Assembly (NCBI GenBank): GCA_905250125.1
Contig: CAJNOL010000794.1
Location: forward strand, 1-64,000
Length of the DNA: 64,000 nucleotides
Direction: 5' to 3'
DNA from: Rotaria sordida
Lineage: Eukaryota; Rotifera; Eurotatoria; Philodinida; Philodinidae
In this document: one piece after another, positions 1 to 15,003 of the stretch
How positions within the stretch are numbered: position 1 is the first letter of the stretch
How the letters are laid out: each line of letters opens with the position of its first letter
The notes under the pieces: generated by a model
Told to the model about the DNA's origin: nothing
The model's input: only the letters and a program-made list of their open reading frames with translations
Databases searched by the model: none
Translations under genes and position numbers: made by a program

Positions 1-1591
1 CCAACTAATAGTCCAAATAGAAATATTTAGAAGAAAGAAAAAATATATATATATATATAACTTAAATTTAACTTTTGAATATTCCAATATTTAAATGCAT
101 ATTTGAATAAATATGAAAACTAAAAGTAACAAATGTCTTGAAGTTGATCGTCAAGATTTATTATAATAATGTTTCATCCAAAGGAAATTGTTACATTTAA
201 ATGATTAGTTTAGCTTAAAAAAGCCAGATCAATGTTTTGACTGTCACATACTTTTTTTTTTAATCAATAAATCTATTTAAAAAAAAACATATTGGTTTTG
301 TATATATGATTTTAATAAAAACTATGGAAATCGTTCTTTTTTTCTTTTTGATTCTATATTTAAGTATGAATATAGACAACTGTTAATATTAAGTAATTGT
401 CTACAAGATTTTTTCTAGCACGGAATATTATAATATTATTGATGATTCTTCATTTATTGATTATGTTCTATCCCTTGAGAGAATAGTATTTGTACTTCTC
501 GAACTTTTTTCTTATGTAGAACAGTTCTGCGTTGGCATATTATAGTGATAGACTTATTCGATTAGATCAAGTGATGATTCATTGTCTGTTTTTTTTTCTA
601 TCACTATATGTTTTAATCGCTAAATGATTATTGATTTAATGTAAATTTAATTAATAAAATAAGATAGATCGATTGTCTTATAATTTATTTATTAACGAAA
701 TTTTCTATGGATAAATGTCGAATATTTTTAAGAATATAACATTTCTTTGATTTTTACATTTTATTAATAGAATTTCTCAAAGAACATAATAAATGACATC
801 GTCTTAAAATACATTTGTACAAGTGTATTTCATTGCAGTAGTTGACAAAATCATTTCGAATAGATTGTAACTTACAATAATCATACGAAAAATATTCAAG
901 TCTAAACACGTCTTCTTACCACTAAAGATCAAAACGAGATCACGATGAATAGAATTACTGCTATGACACATCTTTTTCTTCGAATAATCCTTTAAAAAAT
1001 ATAATAAATCCACTAGAATAAATTTTCCTCTAAATATTTGGTGGGTGGATCAACAGAATTCCAACAATCACACTCACAACTATTCCAAATCTAGATTGGA
1101 AAAGAGTGGAAAATTCTCATTGTAAGCCAATATTTTATAGCCAATCTTAATCGGTCGAAAAATGAAGAAACATTTTGTCTCAAAACTTTCGGTCCATCCT
1201 TTCATAGTTTGATGATTTTATTTGATAATGTCTAAGCTATTCTTACTCAGTTTAATTAGTTCTGTTGATACTCATCTGACGAGCACATGTCAAACTAACT
1301 ATGATTATCAAGATTAGACATATGAGTATGACATTTTAAACAAACACGATGATTCATATTTTTTAACTTTTCAATAATTAATATTGTTGTAATTGTAAAT
1401 ATAGAGCAAGAACATCTTTTTTTTTCTTCTTGAAAGACCTTTTATTTTATAAAAGGAATCATAAAAAAAAATATGCAAAATAGAAAATCATTAACAATTA
1501 ATTACTGTTTGAATTACTCAATACAAAAGAAAAATAGATGAATTAAAAAAATAATAAATTAAATAAAAAGACTAGAAAAGTTAAATTAAAG
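1..1591. other. intergenic, no gene seen
   Basis: AT-rich sequence downstream of the DOP1 stop codon, with a short TA run near position 41-59 and homopolymer A/T tracts. No reading frame with exon-like splice sites was found on either strand. An A/T-rich AATAAA-like signal on the minus strand near 1440-1446 could serve DOP1 polyadenylation. Confidence 0.5.
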
Positions 1592-4500
1592 TCATGATTC
1601 AATAAAATCTTCAAGTACACTTGTTTCAATTTCATTCATTGTATCTGATAATAAAATTTGTTCATTGTTTAAATATAAATTGTCATTCGTGTGCATTTTA
1701 GTTAAACAATTAAAAAATGGAAATAATTCAATAATATTTGATATTGTTCGTAAACGAATTAATGGATGATTTAAATTTTTGATTATTGGTAATTGATTAT
1801 GTATAGATATTGGCATTAATTGAAGTTTTTTTTCAAGTAATTTAAATAAACGTATTGAAAAAGTAATAAATATATCAATATGGGAATTAGAATTCGTTAT
1901 ATTATGATCAGTAACAAATGCAGATCGAAATCTATAAAATAAATTGAAAATTTTAAAAATTTAAATAAAAAAAAAAATTTTCATTTATTTACAATTGAAA
2001 ATGATATAATTCTGAATAGGGTATTGCTAGAAGAATATCAAGTAATTTACAAGCATATAAATACATTTTTAATAAAGGATTTGAATCAGATGATCCATTT
2101 GAAATATTTGTTAATGTTATATCACTTGTAGTCATTCGTTGAATATTTGATCTAAATAACAATTATGGATCATATGAAATATCTCTCAAGAGTTAAACAA
2201 AAATTCTATTGTTGAAGTAATGAATTTTATAAATAAAAAGAATATATCTAAGTAATTAATAATTGCACATGAAAAAGATTAATTATGTAACTTTTGTGGC
2301 ATGTTTACGAGATTTGAACTATGGATGCAATGATGACAGTGAACCATCGATGCATTGTCATCCATTGCATCCCTAATTGGAACTGACAAATGAAAAATTT
2401 GTATTTCTGTTATGTTAACGAACGAGAAGAAATAATAGATGAATACATTGTAGATAGGTTCAGACTAAAAATGACATTAGATTCAGATTTCAACACTTAA
2501 TAAAGCTAAAATCGATATTAATGCCTAGTCCAATTCTTGTCAAAATTTAGCTTTAGTGGTAAGAGCATTGCCGAATTTGAGATTTCTAATTAATGCTGTC
2601 GTACAATCTTAATAATGTTAGTGTAATGATCCATGAAGCATGAATATCATTGTATTTTCATAACTCATTAATGAAAAGTTGTGAATTTTCAATCAAACAG
2701 ATATTTTGACTAAACATTTCATTCAATCTGAAAAAGTGCACGAACATGAAAAAAACTTGATTCCGTAAGGAAAGATTTACATAATGGAAAAGAAAATTTA
2801 ATTTCACTACCTAAGTCAAGAAATACGTGCTGTTTCCGATCAGAAAATGGCAGGTATTTCGAAGTACGAATCCCAGTGACCAGTTCTGCTCGGTTACCAC
2901 CGAACCTAGAAAAATCTAACCACCAAATTCCTATGATTTTTCCGAGACTTACGGCAGGAATCTGCCAAAAATCCACGGATCCGGGCGCCGGAATTATTGA
3001 CCTGAATAGCTTAGAACATTTTCCCCTTGATTTTTTATAAGACTCTTTGATTTTTGTTAGATTTAATCAGTCATCGAAATCTAAGAAAATTAATTAAGTA
3101 AAATGAACTTTTACTCACTTAATATCACCTTCAATATCAAATAAAAGATCTTGTTCAAGTTGTAATAAAATTTGTATAAGTTCTGCAATAAGTATTGGCC
3201 AAAATGAAATTAAATTTTTATTTGATATTCTTATTAATAAAGCACGAAAAACAAGATATATTTGTGTATATACTATTGGTACTTGTGGTAATTTAAGTAA
3301 ATCAGCAATACATTCAAGTATATCTGGTAAATGTCGATTACATTGATCTTTTTCTGATGAATAAATAACAAAAGCAAAACGTTTAATAAGCATAACACGT
3401 TGTTCATATTCTTGTTCTTTTGAAAATAATAAACCTGTTTGAACGGCATTTATTCTATTCATAACATCACGAAATGATGTTGGTTTTTCATCTGTTATCA
3501 TATTACTAATAATTATTTTCCATAAATTTAATGTTAATAAATCAACTTGAAAAAATCCTATATCAAATAAATGTTCAAATACTTCTTTTTTCCATGTTTT
3601 TTTTGTATATGAATATTGTGATATATTCAGAAGTAAAATCGATGCTGAACGATACGATGGTACATTTAATGAAACATGTATACGAACATATGGCATAACA
3701 TTATTTACAAGATTTTGTAAATATGGTCCTATAATACGATCTTTTTCATCGGTTAAATTATAAATAATATCAAGTAATTTTGTAATATGTTCAGCAAGTA
3801 TTGTTAAGGCTATTAAACTAGAATTCATTGATTGTGAATTATCTATATGAAAATAATTTTTTTCTTTTTTTTTGTTTTCATTACAAAAAAATTTTCTTGA
3901 ATAAAACTAACCATCAAAATCTAAAGAAGTATTTTCATTATTAAGACTACGATCGAGTTCATTGAATGAATCAGTAGTTATTCGTTGAGTATTTGGCTCG
4001 GATTGTGTAATACGTACTTGTAAATTTTTACGTAACCAATTTGTTTGTTCAAGTGATGAAGCAACTATTGTATTACAATTTTCAAGAACTTTTATTGTTA
4101 CATCCTATTGAAGATAATTAAAATTTTTACTAAACATGTTTTAGTATGTCTAAATTCAAGGTTATATTTGATACCAAGAGAAGGTTCAAGAGAAATTTAA
4201 TATACACATTTTCGAATCTTGTTCATAAAACAACAAAAATTCTAAAATCTATTGAATATCGAACTTAAATGAAATCTACACAGCTCTATCCTTAATAAAA
4301 TTCAATTATTGTCACTCATGAATTCTTTAATTCTACTCTAATGAATGATTGAACTGCAACGAGATCAGAAGAATGATATTCTTTCGAAGATTTAATTCAT
4401 CACTAAAGAATTTATAGTTTTTGTCTTGGCAAAATAAAACCTAGATTAACATTTTATTTTCAAAATTATTAAATCTTTAGTGTTTTATTATGTAAAAAAA

Positions 4501-5046
4501 AATGAAGTCAAAAATATGTTTAGAATATACACTTTTAATAAAAAAAATATACAATAATACATACTTGTAAGTCTTTTAAATCTCGTTTTTCAACCATAAA
4601 TGGTGATTGTTTAACATAAAAACTTAATATTCTACAAAAATAGATTAAAATAACTAAAAATTAAATTTTAAAAGACTTCATTATTGAACCTTATTATTAA
4701 AAATGTAACTGATGATGACATTGATGGTGATAAACATTCTTTAAACATAATAGCTAATATTGACCAACAATCAATAGAAACATTTTTTTGTTGTTCTAAA
4801 TAAGCTAAAAGAAATTGAAGACACCAAACAATATAATTTTGTTTTTTCTAAATAGAATATAGTAGAGAAAAAAAAAGAAAATTTCATTTTCAATTATTTT
4901 ACTTTATTATTCGTTGTTGATAAATTTCGTAAAAGTTTGTTCATATTATAGATGATATCATTTGTTGTATAATTATTTATATTCATAAGAATATCAATTA
5001 ATGCTTGTATTTCATTAACATTATCTCTTTGTATTATAGATGGTTT

Positions 5047-5077
<31 letters not shown>

Positions 5078-8000
5078 CGTTCACCCCAACATAATATAAT
5101 AGCACGAAGAAATGAAACACCATTTGATTTTGTTAATGATGAAATAAATTCAATTATTTTATCTCGAATAAGTTTAATATTCTTAGCTAACCATATTGAA
5201 TTAATTTGATTTATTGATAATGTTTTCCATATAAACAAAAGACTTGAAAGGATTAATGGAAGTTTATTTAGTATTGATTGACGAGCATCAGATAGATCAT
5301 TTGTATTAATTTTTATCTAAAAAACACAACATTTTTTTAAATTAAATATAATATTAATTTACTCTTTTTATCCAATGTTGTGGACACAATGTTTGAGTAA
5401 AATGTTGTGTATTATGAACTGTATTACCAATACAATAATTACATATATATGAAAGACGTTGAATTAAATCGATGATATAATCGATTGCATCAAATGAAGA
5501 TAATTGTCTACAATTAAAGAAAATTTTCTTGTACTGACAATCAGAAGATTTTTATTGAATATCACGTCTCTACGTGTACTACTAACGAAAGAACTTCATT
5601 AAATGATAAATCGCTTTTAATATGAGTCTGAGCTCAATAGTAATAGATTCTATTGGAACTAGAGAAAGTCTAAAAGGATTTGTATTTATGGATCTTTCTC
5701 CGTGATTTATTACTGTTTTAGTGAGTTTTTCAACAAATTATCATGCTTCTCCTCGGATAACTTTTGAAATCGACTTTCGAGTTCAAACTTTATACAAGAG
5801 CAAGTTCTCAATGAAACCGGCCTATTGTGAAACTCTCAGACTTTCTAGTATTCTCCTATCCTCCCTCAGATACCAATATTAGAAATTCTATTGCGTAAAA
5901 TTAAAAAAATTGCCAACACAAACCCTATGGAGCTCAAATTTAGATATTTTCCAACGATAATCAATCATTAGAAAAACCATCTGTCTTATTTATTTCTACA
6001 TTTTGAACAGAATTTTTTTTTCTAGCACTCCAATTTTTATTTGCATTATTCTTATTTACTTGTCACTTTTCTATTTTGTATTGTGTCTTTCTTAATTTAA
6101 TATTATGATGATTCTAACCATTGATTTAGCTGACAAATAAAGCCTTTGGCATACATCCATTATATTCACAAGACATCTCAACGTGTTATTCTACATCTTG
6201 ATAAAGTCTGAAATACTGCTATTGATTATTTCCAAATCAATACAACACTACTTACCATCCTTGCCATCTATCATGTAATTGTTTATCTATGCAAAAATCA
6301 CATACTGCGCGCTATTTAGAACATTCGTAAATAACATATTTCAGCCATATAAACTCTAAGAAAGGTTTTGAGATATTCTAGAATCTTCTAAAAATTCTAT
6401 TGTGCTTCGAAATTTGTAAAATAGTTCCGATTGTAGTCGTGCAAAATAAGGTTCGAATTTTTGATCAAATATTGACTTTATGTACATCTTATGTTCATTT
6501 TTCCCTTATGATATGTTCAAATAAAGCTATACATATTTTATTATCGAATCAAACTCATTTCTGTGGATTTCATATGTAACTATTCAAAGAACTATAAAAG
6601 GAAGTTACTGAAAACTTGCGCTGTAATAAATGCAGTAATCCAATCAGGAAAAAGTGTAGTCAATCGTGCATCTTTTCTTTTGACTGAACTTCTTTTATAA
6701 TCTTTAAAAGTAAGCTCCATCTTTCCTACTATAAAATATTGTTTCATACAATTAATAAAATTACTTTTTTTTTTCCAATTTTCTCAAATCATTGTTGCAT
6801 ACATGTAGATATATTCAGTTAATTTATTTGCAACTACTATTCATTTTCAAAACATGAATCTCAATAAATAAAGAATAGTATCTGAAAAATGATTCTCTAA
6901 TTGAGTTTCTGGAATTTGTCAAAAATCGAAATTTCTTTTGAAATATTTTAAATTTTAATTCTTACTTGAATTCAAATTTTGTTTCTTGTTGACTATAATA
7001 TTGTACAACAAAAGTTAAATTTCGACAAATCTGTTCAATAACACGAATACTTATTGTTTTTAATGCTGAACCACAATGTGGTAATATTCTTACAATTAAA
7101 TTAATTATATAATGATGATTTTCAATAGAATGAATTTGTTTTAAATATTGTAAAATTGTTGAAAGAAAAATTGTTTGATTAATAGTTAATTGATCAATTA
7201 AATTTATATCTATTGAATAAATAATATTTTCAAGTAAAATAATTTCTTCTAATAAATGAATTAATTGTTTTAAATATTCTTTTGTTAATTGATCATTTAA
7301 TAATTCATTATTATAATCATATATTAGTTTTATTTTTAATAAATCAGATTCTTTATTTATAAATCTATTAAATAAACATAAAATTATTTTTTGAAATGAA
7401 AGTTTTTTAAATAAATTAATTATATAATTTATTAACATTGTATTATCCATACATATATATGATAAATCATGACATATTCGTGTTAATAATATTAATGAAC
7501 GTATATGTATTATACGATTTTTTTGAATATCAAAATATTTTGGATGATAACTATATGTATAGATTAAAAGTATATTTAATAATAAATATAAATATGATTG
7601 ATATTCTTGAGTATTTTTATTAGATAAATCAAAATCATTTCCTTCAATAGAACGACGATGTTTTAAAAATAATTCATGCATTTGTTTATTATGTATACTA
7701 ATTGGTAATGATTGAATATTTGATGTTATTAATAAAGTTTGAATAAGTTGTTGTGGAATAAGATCAAATAAACTATCGATTATATTTAAAGATAATATTA
7801 TACGATTATGATCATAAGGTTGTGTATAAAGTAAAATATAAGCATATTGAAAATCCATAGAATCATTTATTTGTGACAAATTAGATTCACTTATGATACT
7901 ACTATTTGGTATAGAATGTGAATGAGATGAGTTATTAATAATAGTATTATTACTTGATTCAAATTGAATATTATTTCGATTAAATACAGTTTGTATTGTA

Positions 8001-11000
8001 GATCTACGTTGTCTAACTGATTTAAATAATGTTGGTGGTGAAAGTGAACGAATATTGGAAAGAATTGGTTGTGAAAGATTTGAAATAGTTGGAAATTTTA
8101 TTATTTGTGGAGAAGATTTTATATGATCGATAGATTCACTAAGATTTATAGAACTAATTGCACGAATCTGTTAATGAGAAAGAAAGAAAAAAAAAAGAAA
8201 GTTTATTTCAATCAAATATGTTTTTGCTATGATAAAATCTTACTCGTTTATCATGATCAGTTTCTTCTTCTTGAACTTTATCATCATGTACAAATTCATC
8301 ATCATAATCTTCATTATTTTCATCATCAGGTATCATAGAAAATTTTATTTCATTAATGTTGATTTGTTGATCAAGAAAAAATTCTTTATGAATAATTGGA
8401 TCAAATCGTTGTATACTAACACGTGCTGTATCTGAATGTAAAAGCATAATAAGAAGTATATCAAATATTCGACATACATCTCCTACAAAGAAATTTTTAA
8501 GATATTGTATATTTAAATAATATTCTTTTTTTTTTTTTCTTATAATTATTTACCATGAGTAAAACAATCATAAGTCCATTTTTGTACAATGGATTTTAAA
8601 CAATAATCATTTGATTCTTTAAGTATTTTTAAAATATAAATTAAACAATGTTGAAATGATTTTGTTATATGTTCATTTTTTATATGAGGAATATTACGAA
8701 TTGAATTCCATAATTTAAAAAATTTTTTATATTCTTCAATAATTTTTATATCAATTTCAATTTGTTGAATATTTATTAATGATAATTGATTATATATTAA
8801 ATCTTCACATAAATTATTTGGTAACATTGAATGAAGTATTGATAATATATGTGAAGCTTTTAAATTATATTCTCGATCATATTTATCATTTAAATATTCC
8901 CAAAAATATGCAATTATATATTGAAAAAATTCAGTTTCATTTATAAGTAATAATACTTGTTCGTAAGTAAATGATGATATAATTAATTGATTATTAGCTA
9001 GAATATCAATTGAATTTTTTTTATTTGAACTATATAAACTTAATGTATAACCAAATAATTCAATTAAAACAGATATTGCAATCGTTTGAAGAGAAAAATG
9101 ATCACTTATACATAATGATAGAACACATATATCCATTGACCAATCGTCAAAATCAGTTTTACCTAAAACGAAAACGATTGAACTTTGTTTTATTTTCAGA
9201 CCGTATGCGTAGAGATCAAAGCAGAACGGAAGCATTTTTGAAAATCAAAGACATATTACCGTCCTGAGGCAGTCGAAATTGGATCGATCCAGATCAAGGG
9301 GCCAAGAAATAAGGATCGGTTTTCGACTGAAAAACTTGGGAAAATAGTAGAAACTAGGAAGTAAGAATCTGGTGCCCAAAACTAGAAAAATTCGGCTACC
9401 AGATCTAATCATCAGATTTCTCTGCTTCCAAACTTTCCGGCTAAAACCTGTCTGAAATTCATAAATCGAGGCACTGCAATCATTAGCCTTGTTATGTACT
9501 GTAAATTTTTTCTGCAATGATGAATGTGCCAAAAAAGACGGTTGTTTTCGACCAATTTTTACATAACAATCAAACTTTGAGACAAACTCATAAATTTATA
9601 CAGAACTCAAAATCATTTGTTTCGTATCAAACATTAGTGTGTAGACTTCTAAAAAGTTCTATATTATCTTGCACAAAAAAGAAGTTTTTGTGTTTAGGTG
9701 AGGAAAGTTTCTCAATCTTTTTCGCTTCCGAAAATGATACATATTTCTTTTAGCTTGGAATCAGTTCTGCCTTTGTGACAATTTTTTCAAAATCTTTTGA
9801 AGTTCATTTATTATCGTCACGGATAATAAAGCTCAGGTGGTCACTTGAAAAATTTGAACGAATGATTTAGAACTCTATTGCCTAAAAAAACTCTTAGTAG
9901 TTTAAAAATACTTCGAATTGTCGTAGAAAGTAATGAAGTTTGTCAAGAATTTCATAGTCGCATTACATAAAGTCTTCACAAAATCAGAGAAAAGTATAGT
10001 CCGAGTTTCGTCGAAATTAGAGAAAGTTGTAGTCAAACTTTCAAAAATAGAAAGGGGTACTCTCTCCTATAGTTCCTTCTCTCCTTGATCGCGCCACCAC
10101 TAGAAATATCGAAAAGTATTCATTGAGTAATTGATATTTTGTGATTTTATTGAGATAAAAGAAAAAACCGTAGTGTTGTCAGGATCTATTTTATCAGGTT
10201 TTACTATTCAGATTTCGCTATTTGAGAAAATATATCCAATACGTGACATTATAGAACAAAACGAAGAACGTAAGTAAATAAAGTTGACATAAAGTTTGAA
10301 ACGAGAAGAATACAAAATATTGTTTCATTTATTGATGTTCAATAGTATTATAATTTAAGCATAGGTATCAATATATCGTCCAGAAAAATTCCAATGCTTT
10401 AATCTTACTACTAAATATAGATAGATCTGTTTGCAATAATATGTGATGCATACTTGAATTCGATTGTTATCGAGTAATATTTTCTCTTAAAACATAAACA
10501 GAATAAAAAGATACTACGAATGATTCAATAATACAATCGTCATGCATATATATGTATATATTAGCTGATCTTATTAACAATTCTGTGTTACAGAAATTTC
10601 TTTAATTTATACAAGATCAATTGATTGAAACAAAAAAATGATTTAATAATTTATACCTTTTGGTAAAAATGACTGATTATTCAAAGATGATTGTATTGGA
10701 AAACAGCAAAATTCAGTAAGTAATTTACAACAATTTTCAAAAGCTATTATATAATGATCAACATTATTAGTTAATTTTAATCGAAATTCATTTAATTGTC
10801 GATATCGATTACAAATTATTAAAAGATTATCATTATTTTTATTTTGTATAATTGAATAAATACTTTGAAATTTATCATTTATTAATACTTGATTCTGATC
10901 AATTAAATATGTAATAATAAAACGATGAAAAAATTTCTTATATAATTCTATTGATTTTTCAATATTATTTATTGATTCTAACACTGTTTTTGTTGATAAT

Positions 11001-14000
11001 CGACTTTTTTTATTATCAAATAATTGATTATTTAATTTGTCAAGTTGTTTTTCAACTTTATGTATCATTTGATGAAGTAATTGTTCAATATCATTTAAAT
11101 TCTCTTGTTCGATTATTAAATTTGGATTTTCTAATTCATTTATACTATCTGTACGTAATAATTTATTATAAATATCTGTTGAATATTCATTATCAATAAA
11201 AGTTGTATGTTCATTATCATCTTCAATATTATAAATAGTTAAATAATTATCAAATATTTCATTTTGATAATTAAATGAACAACGAAATATAGATAAATGA
11301 TGATTTGTATTAGTGAAAATAATATTTTTAAAAATTTTTAATAATAATTTTATACATAATATTATTTGATTTGATGTCAATTTTTCAAAATTATCATTTA
11401 TTATTTGTATAAGATGATAAAGCATTTCAGATAAATGTTCAAGTTGAGTGTCAAGAGAATTTTCTAATGAAAATATATCTAATAACATATCAATAATACC
11501 ACATATTTGTTCAATAGTAGATCTAGCTGTAATAAAATTATTATCTTCTTGTTGATTTAGAATAATATCGAAATTTTTTGTTAAAAATTCCCATATAAAA
11601 TAGGGTTCTAATGTATCTAGAAGCATATTGAATGTTTTTAATGTCTCAGAATAATTATTTTCTTGTTGAATATTGATAGATGTTAATTTTTTAGATGGAT
11701 GATAAACTTGCTCATAAATAAGAAGTAAATAATTCATGAAAATAGATTCGATAATATTCGGGCCAACGTCTGGTTTGTCGACTAAAATAATAGAAAATTT
11801 ATTTAGAAGTATTACTAGACAATAGCTATGTTGTTCAAACAAATATGATGTGTAAATCAAAGAACTAACATCAATTGTATATATCAAGAGTAAAAACACG
11901 TTACAGGCTTTATTTTTAATTATTCAAAGAATAGTTTGTTGCAATTTGTAAAGTATTGAAGTATTTTTCAGTTTGTAATCTTTTCAAACATTAGTCTTGT
12001 TCATTAAACTATGATGAAGATTTTCCTGATGAAAGTTAAGCTACTGTCTATTCAATATTCAACTTCTGACTTAAATATGTTTGAATAGTTTATCTTCATA
12101 GATTATAAAGCAAAAGAAATATTTTTTCACTGAATAATGTATACCTAGGTCAATGATTTCCACCGTCCAGATCTGTCAATTTTCAGCAGGTTCCAGCTGT
12201 AAAGATGCGCTTGGCAGCTGGAGAACTCGAGAAAATTGTAGGAACTTGGAAACAGGAATTCGATGCTCGGTCTCAATCAGAATTAGAAAAAATCGAGCCA
12301 TCGGATTCCTACTTCCAATTTCCTACCATTTTTTTTCAAGTTTTCTGGTCGGAAACGACCCGTATTTCTCGACCTAGGTATAAGTTACAAAATAATTCAA
12401 TACAATTATAACAGTTTTATGTAAGTTCTATACAATTTTGAAATTTATTTAAAAAAATGATCATAAAATGAAAGTAAACAAAAATCATATCGATTAGTTA
12501 ACAACGTACAAACAATAGTTTGTGGGAAAAGAGCATATTGTGGTAGAGACTAACTTCATGTAGTTATTTTTTGTTCAGGAATATTCCGAAATTCTCAAAA
12601 ATCATTGAAAACTAAATATCGTGTGGTTTTTTTTTTTTGACAGTATAATATTAAAATCTCAATAGTTCTTGTCTATGAAATTAATTTTTTGTGTTTACGT
12701 ACTAAGAATAAGAAGTACGCGAATTAATTTCGTTAATGTCCAAGTCGATGATCGATGTGAATCAATAATACTTGTCATCGGTTTGTTATCATCATTATCT
12801 AATTTAACGATGGTTAATGTTGGTTTCATAGATATCAATTCAAGTAAACTTCTCAATGATTCTATTAAAATTTCTTGTGTATGTGTAACAAAATAAGATG
12901 ATGAATCAATTAAATCATTGACTTGATGTTGTTCATTAGTAATATCTTCACTTAATTGATTTGCACCAAGAAACCATGTATAAATACGTCGATTTAATGT
13001 CATATCACGTTGTAATAAAATATAAAATGTTCCATTAATTATTTTGACCATATTTATTTTTAATAATAGTTTTCTATGCAATGGTAAACAAGTAAGAAGA
13101 AAATCAAGAATTGAACGTTGAACTAATGGTTGTCCACTATCATGAAGACATGTACAAACAGCAGAAACCTAGTTAAAAATTAAAAAAAAAAAGAAACTAT
13201 TTTCTTATTGTTTTATGTACATTTTCACTTTATTATTATTCTTTTTTTACCATTGTTTCAATTGATAAACCAATTAAATAAATTTGATCTGACATATTTT
13301 TTCTTTTATCAAAATGATTTAAAATAAATGTTATTGCTGAATAACGTACTATTGAAACAAAATTTATAGCTGACCATATACAAGTATAAAAATAAAATTC
13401 ATCAATACGATTTGCTAAATTATCAAGTAATATAATAATTCTATTATAATAATCAGCACCTTCTTCTAATGCGGAAAATAATCCAATTAAAAATCCTGTT
13501 AATATTGGATTAAGTGCTTCACCTAATGGTAAAAAATATGTTTCATATAATGTTAATAAAATAGGTTTAACAGGTAATGCAGCATCAGATAATAAAGAAA
13601 ATAATCCATATGAATATAAAATAATATCACGTTGTAAATGATATTTATCAATTATTTGAAATATTGTTTCATATACTTCAAGAGTTTTTAAATGAACACC
13701 GAATGGTAATGCTGGATGAAGACATTGTGCAAGACGTTTTGATAGTGTTATACGTTTTGGTATTGAATGAAATTGTGAATAATTTTCTATGGTCTTTGAA
13801 AAGAAAATTGTTTTTGATTAAAACAAAAATTTTGAATAAATTGTGATAAGAATATTTCAAGAAAGATTCAAAGTAAATTGCAGCGAAAATTATGGGGTGG
13901 GTGTGGCTACGCTATTATTATAATTATATATTAGGATAGAAATAGCAGCAAGATCTGAAACATTTACAAAAAACCATCCTCATCAAGGTATTCTGTATGC

Positions 14001-14923
14001 AAAGTTTCAAATCGAAAATCCGTTTTTTGTTACTACGACATTCATTTTACAAAAAGTGTAAAGTGCAGGATCTCTACAGAAATAAGCGAATCGCACGAAC
14101 TATTTTCAGGATATTCATAGCTCATTTAGATCTACATAATGTACATAGTTTCAACTTAAAAAGCGATGTTTCAGTTGGAAAACTTCCGTAAATCTGATCT
14201 AGTTCGACGAAATACCAATGTAGAGAATGATTTACTCTATCATTTCATGTGATGTGAGTAAAATTTGTATCCGAGTTGTAGGCACTGAAGAGCTAAAGAT
14301 TTAGTTTTCCGGAAAATCTGCAGCGATCATTCTCTATCTAGCTTTTGTGATATTTTTGAAAAGTATTGATATCAGTAGTAGACATTGTCATCGTTATACA
14401 TCAAATAATATATTTCCATTATATATCTTGTTTGTTGATACAAAAAAACAAAACATTTTATTTAAAAAAAGATTTAAGTTTTGCGGTTTTTTTCAAACTT
14501 ATCAATTTTATAACTCATCTTTTTCCAAAGATGGAGCAACATAAACAAAAAAGTTTTTTCTTAATTTTCTGTAATCGTTTTACAAAGAGTTACTCCAGTG
14601 ACCAAGGAAGATGAGTAAGGGATTAATATAAATTTAGACTCGCATCCCTCAAGTTTAATAAATCTTTAATACTCAACTTTTAGTTCTACTTTCGAATACC
14701 GATAGATGAAAATGATTATCATATATATGATTAAATTAATCATTTATAAATATGACATTCTTCGATGAAATCTTACTTTTTTAACTTTGACTAAATTAGT
14801 AATAAGGTCAGCCCATTCCGTTGATGATTCAAATTGTTTAAGAACTTTTTCAATAGCTACAATAAAACTTTTATATCGAACATCATTTCCTAAAGCCACT
14901 TCATCATTCAACATTAAACTCAT
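1592..14923 (-). CDS. DOP1: DOP1/Dopey family protein, complete, 15 exons
   Basis: Large cytosolic protein that, in the known family, works with MON2 in Golgi-endosome membrane traffic. Exons, 5' to 3' on the minus strand: 14923-14777, 13793-13251, 13168-12703, 11781-10657, 9162-8554, 8482-8244, 8167-6966, 5507-5363, 5316-4903, 4847-4690, 4631-4565, 4104-3912, 3842-3119, 2151-1993, 1931-1592. Their lengths sum to 6531 bases, 2176 residues; vertebrate DOP1 proteins are about 2300-2460. The N-terminal exon gives the family start (FESSTEWADLI), exon 2 gives LSKRLAQCLHPALP, exon 3 gives TLNRRIYTWFLG, exon 6 gives HSDTARVSIQ, exon 13 gives NVPSYRSA followed by KKTWKKEVF, and the last exons give the conserved C-terminal block ending VLEDFIES. 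A nine-glutamine run lies in exon 9. Both ends are present and every junction keeps phase, so the gene looks intact. Five introns exceed 700 bases and hold repeats. Confidence 0.93.
2814..3000. repeat. MITE-like repeat in DOP1 intron 13 (copy 1)
   Basis: The stretch near 2818-2855 (AAGAAATACGTGCTGTTTCC and on) matches, with substitutions, the block at 9303-9350 and the reverse complement of 12310-12375. GC content is higher than the surrounding intron, particularly at 2975-2995. It is the most diverged of three copies in DOP1 introns. Confidence 0.5.
5046..5078 (-). repeat. CAA/CAG microsatellite coding for polyglutamine in DOP1
   Basis: A run of GTT on the plus strand, reading as nine consecutive glutamine codons in exon 9 of DOP1, just after the motif CWGERK. 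Such runs vary in length between alleles and are not part of the conserved Dopey core. Confidence 0.8.
9245..9480. repeat. MITE-like repeat in DOP1 intron 4 (copy 2)
   Basis: Plus-strand sequence at 9303-9390 is a clear diverged match to the reverse complement of 12270-12375: the shared order is AGAAATA, a TCGGTTTTCGAC/TCGTTTCCGAC core, AAAACTTG, a GGAAGTA/GGAAGTAA block and GAATCTG/GAATCCG. Boundaries are approximate. Confidence 0.6.
12140..12382. repeat. MITE with palindromic ends in DOP1 intron 3 (copy 3)
   Basis: About 240 bases bounded by inverted ends TATACCTAGGTC (12140-12151) and GACCTAGGTATA (12371-12382). No protein is encoded. The interior matches the reverse complement of the copy near 9303-9390. 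The sharp ends make this the best-defined member of the family. Confidence 0.7.
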
Positions 14924-14936
14924 ATTTTTTTTTTAT

Positions 14937-14938
14937 CT
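14937..14938 (-). promoter_or_regulatory. splice acceptor 13 bases upstream of DOP1 ATG
   Basis: On the minus strand the sequence AATATTTTAG ends here, followed by an A-rich leader and the DOP1 ATG at 14923. With another gene ending only 80 bases upstream this is a likely spliced-leader trans-splice acceptor, or else a 5'-UTR cis-intron acceptor. Confidence 0.45.
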
Positions 14939-15003
14939 AAAATATTTTCGAAATTAACAAAAAACAACAACATATTACAGTAAAAAAAAAAGAAAACAAT
15001 TCT

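Noticed and set aside
7438..7623. Plus-strand open frame inside DOP1
   Set aside because: Antisense to exon 7 of DOP1; Tyr/Ile-rich composition follows from the AT-rich coding strand.
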